Assembly (NCBI GenBank): GCA_022225965.2
Contig: JAKJXP020000107.1
Location: 82,337-146,336, forward strand
Direction of reading: 5' to 3'
Source of the DNA: Diatrype stigma
Lineage: Eukaryota > Ascomycota > Sordariomycetes > Xylariales > Diatrypaceae
Length of the DNA stretch: 64,000 nt
A program made the position numbers and the translations under genes. Numbering within the stretch: the stretch's first letter is position 1; each line of letters begins with the position of its first letter. A model generated the notes under the pieces. The model saw only the letters and a list, made by a program, of their open reading frames with translations. It did not search any database and was not told the origin of the DNA. Shown here one piece after another: positions 34,168 through 45,629 of this stretch.

Positions 34168-37100
34168 TAGCTGAAGAAGCAAGGCGGTTGGTTTGGTTGC
34201 TCCTTACTCATTGTCTACATATATCGAGATACCCAGGCTCCCGGGACTCACCCTCTGTGATGAAGCCCGATTTCATCTTCAACAATTCTGCGCGTCACGT
34301 CACTCAAGGATTGAGAGCGGCAGGTGTTGATTCGCAGAGGTAAGGGATGGCATTGCACCGCTTGCGTGGGATCGCTACGGTACGGCATATGCCGTGTCGC
34401 TAGGGCTATTGAACCACCTGAGTCGTGAGTCGTCAGTCGTCAGTCAGGGTGATGTCTTTTCTTAGGCCTCGCCTTGCCTCGTTCCTCCACCCTACAGGAT
34501 CTCGTATCGCAATGTGTTCGGGAGTACGAGAGTCTCTCGGCGAACTGGTGTTCGCCTTTCACCGCATTGCACCAATTGGGCGTGGAGCAAACCTACTTCG
34601 TCTCTTGAGCGGCAGCCGCGAGGCATTCGCTGGGCAAACTTGATAATCAGCTCGAGTCTGCGAAGACTCTGCTCGCCAACGACAGGCATTGGTCTGAGAA
34701 ATGGTTGATATTGTATCATATCAGAACGTTCAATCTGTGTTTTGCGCGTGAACAAAGTCTCATCGCGAGACTGGGAGAAACTTGGAGGGATGAGCTGTGT
34801 GGCGGGCGGGCTTGAAAAGATCAGCGTCGCATCAGTGGCCACTTTGAAAGCCATCGGGGATTCCCCATCACTGTCCATCAGCCCATCCGTCTATGCGGAG
34901 TTCGGTAGGACCATCTCCCCATATGCTACTGCTGGTCATCTGTCGTACGACGATGATAGATGCAACACAACCTTAGTAGGAACGTGTCTCGACAACGACT
35001 GTCGGCAAACATTTTCCGATATGCACCGGGAGGCACAAATGGGCAATGGTACTGGGTGACCATTTCGCTGAATTATAGGCTCTGACTTTGGCCTCGCTCT
35101 ATAGCGATTTTCTAACAAGACGATTATGAATCGTGCCATAGGTACGTCCTCCCAGAGGTAATTCTCAGATCTTGAAGATGCAATCGTTTGTTGAGATTGG
35201 AGGAAATCGGGATCTTCAAAGCCCTCGCGCCTCCGGACCTTCGAGAGCGTTCTGCTCATCCAGTAAGGTGGTATTGCATAGCTAACTTCTTGCAGGAGAC
35301 ATGAGGGAATCATGTTATGCTGCCGGGCATACTGACAGCTGAAATGAACTCGATAGTGCAGTTTGATGGGCGACAGCTACTTGGCAAAGCAGCCTTGTTT
35401 CATGTGAGGCTGTATGTTGTGCACTGAGACATTAATCACAACCCAGCCTATGAGAAGACGCTTTCCGACCACACCCATCCGGCTGCAGAAGGAGGACTGC
35501 TAACAGTGTTCGAATATATTCCACCATACGTATAATGGCTCAAGCTGTGGCTTCAGTAAACTGGAGGCTGGGCGCGGATTAGCAGGTCCTTCCGGCCTGT
35601 CAGTTTGTGGCGTTCCTTAGGCAGACAGAGGGGATTGGCCCGTTGTCTCAGGTATAGTGCGTCATGCCATTGACAATCGGGTTAACCCCGACAAGAACAC
35701 CCTGGCCTTGAATATACGAACATATGCAGCCAGCTCTCAAGTACCTTCGCCGCATAGCCTTCTGGAGGGTTGGGGGTGGCTGTTCTCGGCCGTGAGTTAG
35801 GTATACAGTTGAAATACGACCGACTTATAGGCGTATAGCCAACCAGCTTGCTAGCATACGGAATATCGTCTGTCGTAGGCCAGCATCGTCTCGCCACCAC
35901 CCTCATGTTGAACGACATTCTCTCTACGACGCCTGCATATTACCTTGCTGTCGCAATGGTCTGTAATGCGACCTTTTGCGGGGAGCAGTTGAAATCTTGG
36001 TTGCAAGGGAATTCCTCGTCTTGCTCTTCCGGCTTCGAATCGCCTATGTCCAAAACCAAAAGATATGCGCGGTACTTGAAGTGTTATTGTCCTAGTTAGT
36101 CCTAGGAAAAGCATTTGCTAATCACGGCCTTAGAATAGAACATGCTCACCAACGTGACGAGCGGCACATCGTAGCAGCAGGATGAGAGCCTAGGTGGTTA
36201 TGAAGGGTTCCAGAAGGACGAGACGGCCCCATTGGTCTAAGGTTAGGGATATATTGGAATAGGAACATCTTGCTGTGGCAATATGCTTCCTTCCGCTGCC
36301 TGGCTAGTCGAGGCGTCTATTCTCCCGCAAAGCATGGAAAGAAGAGAGGTACCCGGTACACTGGTACCTACGAAACAAGCATTGTTCCTTTTCCCTTTTT
36401 AGCTTGAGACAATGGACCGTGGCTGGCCAAGCAGTGGTAAGCACAGACCGTTTGGTTTCCAGCTTGAGGGTCGTTGGTACGCCTCGTCTCTCTATTCTTG
36501 TCATCCTTCGAGGGCTAAAGTTGCCGTCGCTTGTTGGCCAGTATCTTCTAGTTGACCATGTTGGCATTTAGCTCTCTAGTGGGGCGCAGCAATGTCGGTG
36601 AACAGTGAAGTTAGTCCTTCAGTTATTGTTCTGTTTATGAAACACGCTTCAGTAAACGAGTTGGATATTCGTAACAACTTTAAGGTTGCCTGACTAGATA
36701 CTCATAATAATTAATCCGGGAGTCCCGGAGCCCAGGAATTGGGTTGTTCTTTATTCCGGTCAATTATATGCATGGTGCTATGAGCCTATGCCTATAATAG
36801 GTAGTATAAACGGCACTGGAGAACACTGTAATCGGCTGGATTGTTGTTAACTTCCTCCTAAGTAGGCAATCAACGCTCCGCTGACGACAACCGCTCGGAG
36901 CTTTTGTTAGCATTGAGTAACCCCGTCGCAGGAATGCATTCCGGAGCGCAGGGAAACCAAGCAAGCAACATCTCGGTTGCATGAACTACCCTTGTCTGGC
37001 ATGCTTTTCTAGGCTCCTCTCTGACGCCAGAATCTAGCTTGTAAGCAGCGATGTCCCTTAACAATTTCGCTCTGCTACTTCGTAGATAGTACTTCGTAAG

Positions 37101-39850
37101 CAGTAGTTACCAACTTGGAGCTCACCAAGAGGTACTGTAAAAGCAACGGCACGCAACAACACCGCAACAACACCTCGTTGGCCGTTCCTTTCACGTCCCA
37201 CAAGGATATCCCCACGACATTCCTTGGTGTTTGGGGCGGCACCGATATTTCAAACTTACCATCTAGTATACTTCCATATATATCCAACGTTTTACTTAAT
37301 CCATTGTGCTGCTGTAACACTGCGCTGCGACGATGGACAGATATCCTAAGCCCGTCTTGACTAACCACTAGGTATTTTGCCATGCACGCACACGCAGATA
37401 CTGTAGTTTGGAGCTTGAGGAATGCTGACGCATACGGCCCGCCTGTTGTAAATGGGATTTGCTTACAAGAGTAGCATTGCCATTGTATGACGGGGATGCG
37501 GGTGGTTGGGTCCTTATAATCAAATGTATATAGACAACTCCTTGTAGGGACAACTCCTTGTAAAAAGTTGGCAGTCGTATAGAAAGATTAGATCGGCGAG
37601 GCTTTACTATAGGTATTTGTACGTAGCGAGTGATAAGATGAAGCCGGTCGCTCTGCCATTCTGTTGTCCGGGCACCTTTCAACTCCACCCTGCTAACTGA
37701 CGAATTCCTTTCCCCTTGCCCCTTATTGTCGCTCATCGCCTATGACTTTCTTGTTTTGTTGACGGGCTTACTCGGTTGCTTATTTATACATAGTACGTGT
37801 TGTTGTTTACTTCGTACAAACCTTCTTGTATTGCACAAGCTTGTTGACAAATTCCTTTACCGCCTAGACTAGTTCTGGAAGAGACCACGACTTACCTACA
37901 GACAGCAGTCTCGGGTTCAACGGTAGTGGTCACTTTTTTGCGATTACGCCAATAGCGTTCTGTATAGGGTGGGAAAGGTCTTGAACAGAAAGAATCCCGC
38001 CAATCAGTGTTTGTCTACAGCTTTGTTGTGCGCTCGTTTATTTAAACTAATCGTGTCACAGGACGGGAAGGGAAGGAAAAGAAGCAGAGCAAGAGCGGAT
38101 TATTAACAGCTGTGTACACCAACGGCCCGGAAGTTCGTCAATCAATTCCTCACCTTCAATCCGGTGCAATTGAGTCCAGCCTTGAAACGTGGCAGACGAA
38201 AAATTTTACGAACTGGAGCAGACGGGCAGGGGAGGAATCAGAGATTCAGTGCCTTTATCTCCACTTCTGAGATCGATCTCACGGCATCATCGCCAATTGG
38301 CAATTCGCCTACGGTGCCTGCATATGTACATACCTAGGTACATACGTACGTGCCTACATAAAACATAGCACCTCGCAACTCCGTGCCTCCACATGCTGCA
38401 CTAGAAGCTGCAGGTCAGTCAACCGACGGGTCCGACAGCCCTTCAGCCCAGCTAGAACCCTTCCCAGAAGTTCATCCTTGACGTCCACAACCGAACACTG
38501 CACGGAACATCGGGCAAGACAGGCAAGCCTACAGGGCCTATGGCTAAAAAGGAGGGGCAGGCCGCAAATCTCACTGACCCACTACCGCTTCCGCGCACGC
38601 TATTCGTTGTACCTGCATTAGCCCATCAACCGTCTTACTTATCTTGCGCTATAGCACCCCGGTTCCGCCCTCTACCCCCCCCTTACAACCTTGCAAGGTC
38701 GTTGAGTTGCGGTCCCAGAAGGACGGACGGGAACAAGGATCGTCTGTCACTCTGTGTGTGCCGCACCCACCCCCCAAAGCACCTAGACTATAGGTACGGA
38801 GGTAGGTATACGGCCAGCCATTAATGCAGCACGCGAAGGTCCTACATAACCATAGGCACACACCTCCATATCCAACGCAACGCAACATTGGAAAACGCGT
38901 CCGACTTTCTTTTAGCCTTTGCCTGACTGGCCCGCTCACAACAGCAAACACGACAGCCCAGCCGGAGCCCATCTCGCACACCACGCGCTCGCTACTCTCC
39001 ATCTTCCCCCCTCTTTCACTGCCCTCTGCCCTTTTGTCATAATTTCATAATACCTTCGCTTTTACTGGCGAAAGCGTGCATCCCATAAAGATCTTCGGGC
39101 CCTAGAATGGTTGGGTTCTAAAAGTCGGCCTATAATTGCGACCTAGGTCTGGTTCCCTTTTCCGGACCGTTCATTCGTTTGCCTGTACCGTGTGTCTCTC
39201 GGCCGCGGGGTAATAATCACTCACCTACATTCGTACATTCGTTCAACCCAGCTCTCCGGATCTTTGCTGCATTCCCGGCCTCTACATGGTAGTAGGACAT
39301 CATTGCAAGCCTTGACAAAGAATTTTGCTGCAGGTCTCCGGAACGGCATCATTGGATCCATCACATTCATTCATTCCCCTCTGATATACAGCCATAATCT
39401 CATAGTGAAGGACGATCATCGTCCAGAGGCTTTTACGAACAGTCCCGAAACGTTTCATCCAACACTATCATAACCTCTTCGAGATCAGTCTTAGGATCCG
39501 TCCTTGTCAACCAGCCTGCTTTTCTGGCCCTCGACGAATCGCTGGTTCAACTAATATGAGGCAAGCCCAACTAGGACAAATCGCCAACGCAAATTATTCC
39601 TGTTAGTCATACCTTCAGGGTCTGGCAGTGACCTCGAAACGGTATAACGGGCCTCGGGATTATAGGCCGCCTGGGCTCTGGCAGATCCTGCCAGTGGGCC
39701 TCGCTACCTACTTAGACCTAGCTTCAGCACTACGCCTCTCACGATTTTCATGGTCGACTCTTCTATACGCTTAGGGTTTTTGTTTAATAATTATTTCACC
39801 TACTTCCAGAAGGCATCTGCTGCTCCCCGAGCTTCGATATTGCCCAAGAC

Positions 39851-41278
39851 ATGGAACCCCCGCGGCCGCTGTTCACCATGAAACACCCTCGACTTCTCCT
39901 CGTGCCAGTGGCCATTTTTGCCACTTTGGCTACTGCAGCTACCTTGGCATTGAACCTCATCATTGCCCATGGTATAAGTACATGGACCTCACTCATCAAA
40001 GTGATGGCTACTACTGGATCGGTTCTCGAAGCGATGCTGCTTGTTCTGCTCATCACTAGTCTTGCCATCCATACTCTGCGGCCAACGCCCACCACTGGCC
40101 ATCCCAATGCTATTTGGTTCAGCTTACGACTTATAGTCAGCAGCCTCGCAGCGGCAGCAACAGTCGTGGTCCTCATTGAACTGGGGATGGCGACTGACTT
40201 GCCGGCGACAATTCTCGGTGCACCTCTGTCTGCATATCTTATTGGTCTAGCGATCGCACTTGGCTCTGCTTTTGCTAGCCAATTCACCTTTTTTCTTATC
40301 CACCATGTCTTTGGCCGAACCTCTAGCCCTGGACAGCCTTATTCGCTTCGCGAGAAAAGCCGCTTTACGCCAGAGATGCGCCTCAAGTCCATCCCCTATA
40401 ACAAGACAGCTGTGAGCCTTCCTAGAACGAGAGGGCGCACATCTGGGGATTATCAGAGCCGGCCCAATACCAGCAGTGGCCGCTCTGCCACTGAAACCAT
40501 GAGTTCTATACGCACCTCGATATCCCATGTTGTCCGCCCCTTTTCGTCTAGGACTAGGTTGCTATCAACCAGCTCTAGGAGCGTACGAGGAGGCACATCG
40601 TTTGACTCGACTTCCCTCCATTCGCATTCAAGCTTTGTCCAAGACGGCTTTGACTCATGGGATACCTCAGCAGCCTCGCCTCACCATAGGCAAAACACGC
40701 TGGACACATTCCCAGCGTCACCTCACCGCTTCCTGGAAACCATACCTGCCAGCCCCACCACAAGCAGAAGTCCCAGTCCTGGTTACCCTCTCGACCTTGA
40801 GGCTCCTCCAAAACGGAGTGCCAGGTCTCGGAGTTATAGCCCAGTCCCTAGAGCGCAACGGGAACCGAGCATCTCACCCCAGCATCCTCCCAGCGAACTC
40901 CATATCCACCCTCTGTTTCGATCCGACTCGCCTACACCGCCACCTCAAGCGACACCGGGCACGGTTGTGATTGCGGCTCCCAATGCCGGACAGGTGATTT
41001 CAGAAAAGTCATTGACCCGGATGAGGAGTGGTAGCCTGACCACTGCGCCCAGCCCACTGAGCCGACAGGGGAGTATCGACAGCTTTCAGAGAAAAACCCC
41101 AAGCCCAAATACGGAGAGGCTTGCTCCGCCAGAGGAATTGGAGGAGAGAAAAATGACACCGCCGATTCCGGAATGGATCTTGAATGGCGGATCGAACACG
41201 AGCCTCAACGAATCTACTGGCAGGAAATTGCGGGATCAACCATCTACACCGACGATGTCGATTGGTAGTGGCATATAA
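39851..41278 (+). CDS. Uncharacterised four-helix membrane protein with long Ser/Pro-rich tail
   Basis: Single-exon frame of 475 residues beginning at the ATG at 39851. Four hydrophobic segments are visible at about residues 13-37, 52-72, 88-108 and 118-148, with short loops. The final two thirds (150-475) is hydrophilic, rich in Ser, Pro, Thr and Arg, with many SP, RS and TP motifs (PASPTTSRSPSPGYPLD) that would suit phosphorylation. The arrangement implies a small membrane domain with a long disordered cytoplasmic tail. I do not recognise a family. The four-helix layout is seen in tetraspan and MARVEL-like proteins, but no signature residues confirm either. Confidence 0.75.
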   Translation: MEPPRPLFTMKHPRLLLVPVAIFATLATAATLALNLIIAHGISTWTSLIKVMATTGSVLEAMLLVLLITSLAIHTLRPTPTTGHPNAIWFSLRLIVSSLAAAATVVVLIELGMATDLPATILGAPLSAYLIGLAIALGSAFASQFTFFLIHHVFGRTSSPGQPYSLREKSRFTPEMRLKSIPYNKTAVSLPRTRGRTSGDYQSRPNTSSGRSATETMSSIRTSISHVVRPFSSRTRLLSTSSRSVRGGTSFDSTSLHSHSSFVQDGFDSWDTSAASPHHRQNTLDTFPASPHRFLETIPASPTTSRSPSPGYPLDLEAPPKRSARSRSYSPVPRAQREPSISPQHPPSELHIHPLFRSDSPTPPPQATPGTVVIAAPNAGQVISEKSLTRMRSGSLTTAPSPLSRQGSIDSFQRKTPSPNTERLAPPEELEERKMTPPIPEWILNGGSNTSLNESTGRKLRDQPSTPTMSIGSGI

Positions 41279-42562
41279 AGACCAGAAGCAGGTGTGTGAT
41301 GATTACAACGATATAACGACACAAACATTAGCAGGCAGCTCGGTGGCCATTCGCGGAATACTGCTACATTTTTTCTTTTTTTTCTTTTGTACCTGCTTGA
41401 CCAGGTGCTTGGGTGATACCACTATCCTTTCAGCGCGGCGTTGTTACCAAAGCTCTAGACAAGAGGCTTTCCGGAGGGCGGATGGGAAAAGACGGATCTC
41501 GTGTGGAACAGACGTTGCCATTCCTTCAGTGCGGTGGACGGATAATTCTTAGTTCGTAGTGGTAAAACCTAGAATTAATCAAAAAAGACAAAAGGACCGA
41601 AAGATCGATTCATATGCCAATGCTGTGAAAGAAGCTTATCTACATACGGAGGCTGCTATGTTAGGCAGCTAGATGACATACTATGGGTATACCAGCAACG
41701 TTGTATTAATAGACAACCAGTTCCACATGGCAGTGAGATGGCACTGGGGAATAGATTTTAGATATTGTGCTTGCTGCCTCGATTGAGTTTGTCTTCTGAG
41801 GAATTGCTACCTATTGTTATGCTTGCGCGTGGTACAGTACCCTGGCTCCCTGGCTGCCTGGCTGCCTGGCTGCCTGGTGTATCATTGATGGTCTACATAA
41901 GTATGTGCCTAGATTTAGGTACCGACATCCATGGATGTATGCATGTATGCGTGTATTGCATGTGCCCTATACCCGCCTATTGTTCAGCCCATAGCCAGGA
42001 ACCTCTGCCATGGTGACGTATTATGTAATGAGGCTGTTCTCCGCTACAGCAGGTAGCTAGGTACACACATACAAACGTACATACAAACGTACATACACAC
42101 ATACATACCCAGGTAGCCAGGCCCAGGTACCTAACCCAAGCTGCTAAGTAAACTTACCCCACCCACTTGTGCCACTTGCCTGGTCGCCGACCCGACACAT
42201 CATTAGGTAGCTACCTGATTTGATTTCGACCGCAGACGCAGCACCACCACGACCAACGCCACTCAGTGCTCGACCTAGGCACACTTCACATCGGCAACCT
42301 TCTTGAAGTTGCAGCATTTACATCTGCATTTACATCTGCATTTACATCTGCATTTACATCTCCCCAACTTCCACCGAGGCCTGGATTATCACAACCGCAG
42401 ACCTTCTAGATCTCTGCATACCCTCGACGCACTCCATTCAACCTTACCCTGCTTTTCTCCTCCCCGCATACGTCTATACCCCGCCCACCGATTGAGCAAA
42501 CCCGGCATCACAGACTCCCGCTCCATTACGTCGCGTCTGCAGCCCGCTGCCCATCGCCCAAT
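41279..42562. other. Intergenic, promoter and leader of RAD23
   Basis: About 1.3 kb without genes. It holds CTGGCTGC units at about 41847-41878, ACATAC/AACGTAC units at about 42062-42108, and a 12-bp tandem repeat at 42313-42360 in the RAD23 leader. Confidence 0.6.
42313..42360 (+). repeat. Four exact copies of a 12-bp unit in the RAD23 leader
   Basis: GCATTTACATCT is repeated four times without error, ending about 200 bp before the RAD23 start codon. Confidence 0.9.
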
Positions 42563-44233
42563 ATGAAGGTCACTTTCAAGGTATGTTCATGTATAGGGGT
42601 CAACACGAATCGACTGCTGCGAGGGCCACTGCCACTTCGCAGCTCGTCTATGTGCCATGCCGCTTTATGTGCTATATAAACCGATGGTAATTAACACTCA
42701 ACTGACTGTCTTTCTAGGATCTGAAGCAACAGAAGTTCACGCTCGATGTCGAGCCGACCGATCTCGTATGTCATCATATCACCATCCGTTACTATCACTG
42801 CCACTGTCAACCTCCCACATCAACGGCGACCTCCTTCTGTTTCCCCTACCGAGCCTCATTGGCGACTGTAGGATCCATCGAATGTGCGACAGATCTAACA
42901 TGATAGTAGGTCTCTGCTGTGAAGCAGAGAATCTCCGAGGAGAAGGGATGGGACCCCAAGTCCCAGAAGCTGATCTATTCAGGTGTGTATCAGTCTATCC
43001 ATTGAGAATAAGCGTTGGTTTCGTGTTGGAGCTGACAAGTCGAGTACAGGCAAGATCCTCAAGGACGAAGACACCGTTGAAACCTACAAGATTGAGGAGA
43101 AGGGCTTCGTCGTTTGCATGGTCAACAAAGTATGTACTTGATATACATGTCCTCCCGCAGTACAATGTGTACTGACAATACATTGTAGCCCAAGGTTGCG
43201 GCAGCGACCTCTTCTAGTTCTGCCCCCGAGACACCGGCACGCTCAACAGCTGCAACCCCCGCCGCCCCTGCTGCGCCTTCCGCCCCATCTCAGCCGGCCA
43301 GCGCCGCTGCTGTCCCAGCGACGCCGAGTCCCGCCCCTGCCGCTCAAGGCGCGGGTAGCGATAATTCCATGGCCCTTGGCGCTGAGCGAGCTGGTGTGAT
43401 TGCCAACATGGAGGCTATGGGATTTGAGCGTTCTCAGATCGAGGCTGCCTTGCGCGCCGCATTTTTCAACCCTGACCGAGCAGTTGAGTATCTGCTGACT
43501 GTAAGCCGAACCTTACTATTGGACTCGATGGTTAAAGTTATTGACAAGGATAATACAGGGTATTCCCGAGAGCGCTCGGCAACCTCAGGCTCAAGCTGCG
43601 CCAGCCCAAGCCCCGTCTGCTCCCGCGCCTGCCGCAGGGGCCCAGCCTGCCGAGGGAGATGCAGGCAACGTCAACTTGTTCGACCTAGCAGCTCAGGCCG
43701 GCCAAGGTGGCCGTGGAGGCGGTGCCGGTAACGCTAGAGGCGCAGCCGCCGCCGCCGCCGCTGCCGCCGCTAGTGCCGGTGCTGGTGGTCGGGACCTGGG
43801 AAACTTGGACTTTCTCCGAAACAATGCCCAGTTCCAACAGCTTCGACAGGTTGTTCAGCAACAGCCCCAGATGCTTGAGCCCATTCTGCAACAGCTAGGT
43901 GCTGGCAACCCCCAGCTCGCCCAGCTGATTGCGCAGAACCCCGAACAGTTCCTGAACTTGCTGGGCGAGGATGGTGATGATGATGCCCCGCTGCCGCCTG
44001 GTGCTCAGGCTATCAGTGTGACCGAGGAGGAGCGCGATGCTATCGAGAGAGTAGGTTTATTCGTCCTTTACCCTGCGTAGTATATACAGACTGACAATAC
44101 CCAGTTATGTCGATTGGGTTTCGACCGCGATGCAGCGATTCAGGCTTATTTCGCTTGCGACAAGAATGAGGAGCTGGCCGCCAACTTCTTATTCGATCAG
44201 CCCCCCGATGACGATGAGCCGCCTCAGCACTGA
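42563..44233 (+). CDS. RAD23: UV excision repair / proteasome shuttle protein Rad23
   Basis: Seven exons: 42563-42580, 42718-42765, 42910-42982, 43050-43129, 43189-43500, 43559-44050 and 44105-44233, 383 residues, all phases matching. Domains: ubiquitin-like at 1-75 ([19 protein letters not shown], then [16 protein letters not shown]), an Ala/Pro linker, UBA1 at about 139-177 ([20 protein letters not shown]), an Ala/Gly-rich linker with a poly-Ala run, the XPC/Rad4-binding helical domain at about 259-312 ([18 protein letters not shown]), and UBA2 at about 329-373 ([20 protein letters not shown]). Rad23 binds the proteasome by its UBL, carries ubiquitylated proteins on its UBAs, and stabilises Rad4 in nucleotide excision repair. 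The exon-rich 5' end with an 18-nt first coding exon is normal for fungal RAD23. Confidence 0.96.
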
Positions 44234-45629
44234 CCTGTGTCTCCGCTTTGCATATTCACCCAAAGGACAAGCCTCGCAGGCTGTTCTACGTCTCTTTTAT
44301 GCACTAATACTTCTACCTATTCCCTACTGCGACGAACCCCATTGCTTCGATACCGAGACGGTCATTCAATTCAGTCCAGGGAGGGATTATGGGGTGGCGG
44401 AGTCTACCTGACCCAGGTCGCTTGGTTTGCTTGAGGAAACATCGGGCTATGAGGAAGCGAACATGATCTCATCTTTGAGGATCGTGCGTACTTCTTCTCT
44501 CAGCAGCTACTTCGCAACAGAGATACTTGGCTTGCGTAGTTCTTCTTTCGTAGGAGAAAAGATCATCATGAAATGGAAGCTAAATGAACCAAATGTTGCT
44601 TGTTACCAGGCCGAATTTATGGAAGATATACAAGAGCTCTAGGTGACATAATCTGGGTGGTTTCACTAGAAATGATCAAATCGCTGCCCACGGATATATG
44701 AACGGAAGGGCGATGTTGATCTCGGGCTTTTATTTTATTTTATTCCAGGTAGTCTTCATTACGTAGCTAATGATGGGTCATCCCGAGAAAGAGACGAGGT
44801 ATCCCGGGTTTAGTCACTTAGCCATTTACGTCTCGCTGTGATAACTCGATATAATCAATGTCATGGTGTATGTGCCCTCGCCAGCTACCTAACCACTAAG
44901 CCACCACGCTTCTACTGCTTGAGCCAGCGAAAGACCAGAATCTACAAATCAGCCAACTTGTAGACTATTTAGGTATATAGACCGTAACAATCAATGCATC
45001 TCTGTGTTGAAGCTTATCTACCTACCTAGAGTAGGTAGGTCGGTTAGGTGTTATTGGTAAACTCTAAGACTAAAAGACGAGACGGACTTGTATTGGCAGA
45101 TCATTATTTATCGTCCATCCTAATCGCGTTCATATGATCGATATATCGTCACTTGCTACCAACTTGTTGCTAGCCACCTAATCGTTCGGATTTCATTTTC
45201 ATCCATAGCTAGAAGCAAAATATAAGCAAACACATACATACATAATACGTATGCGAAGAAGGGCCATCATAAGTATAATCATGTACGCCGCAGAACGCCG
45301 AGCTCTCCCCTTCCTTGCCCTGCCTTCCCTTTTCCTTGCCAGTTGACTGCCCTGCTTCTACCCTGCCATGCCATGCCAATTGATCCGGTACGTGGATGCT
45401 TCTCGGGTGCTATTTCCTTGAGGGACAGCCTTTTCCTGGCCACCTAGCCACCGAGCCCATCAAGCCGGCCATGTTTTCCTTGCCTTGCCGTTACCGTGCC
45501 GTTCCGTGCCCATGCAAACCGAAAGAAAAAAACGAGAATTCGGGGTATCAGGACGTGTGAAAGGAAAAAAGTGATAAAGAAAACCAAGTAGGATTGAAAG
45601 CCTGCTACTATTGTTGAAAAGGGGGGATC
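44234..45629. other. Convergent spacer between RAD23 and BDP1
   Basis: About 1.4 kb containing both 3' untranslated regions. No gene-like frame. A CCTA/TAGG palindromic tract lies at about 45018-45036. Confidence 0.6.

Larger units (their letters stand above)
32086..39850. other. Long gene-poor region with homopolymer runs and an assembly gap
   Basis: About 7.8 kb without a convincing gene. The first kilobase contains the aminotransferase promoter. Between 33.4 and 36.1 kb several frames (33405-33680, 34492-34878 and 34936-35313, all minus) have a protein-like look but cannot be joined into a gene, so this part may hold a decayed gene or transposon. A G97 run, a 9-base N gap and a C21 run lie at 33936-34167. 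The final 0.7 kb (39.1-39.85 kb) is the likely leader and promoter of the next gene. Confidence 0.45.

Noticed and set aside
33847..34343. Poly-proline and poly-glycine frames
   Set aside because: Direct translation of the homopolymer run and across the N gap. They are not genes.
35322..35540. Plus-strand frame with FHVRLYVV, at first resembling the end of a BTB-domain protein
   Set aside because: Too short, interrupted by stops and lacking the BTB core. Kept only as part of the possible decayed-gene observation.
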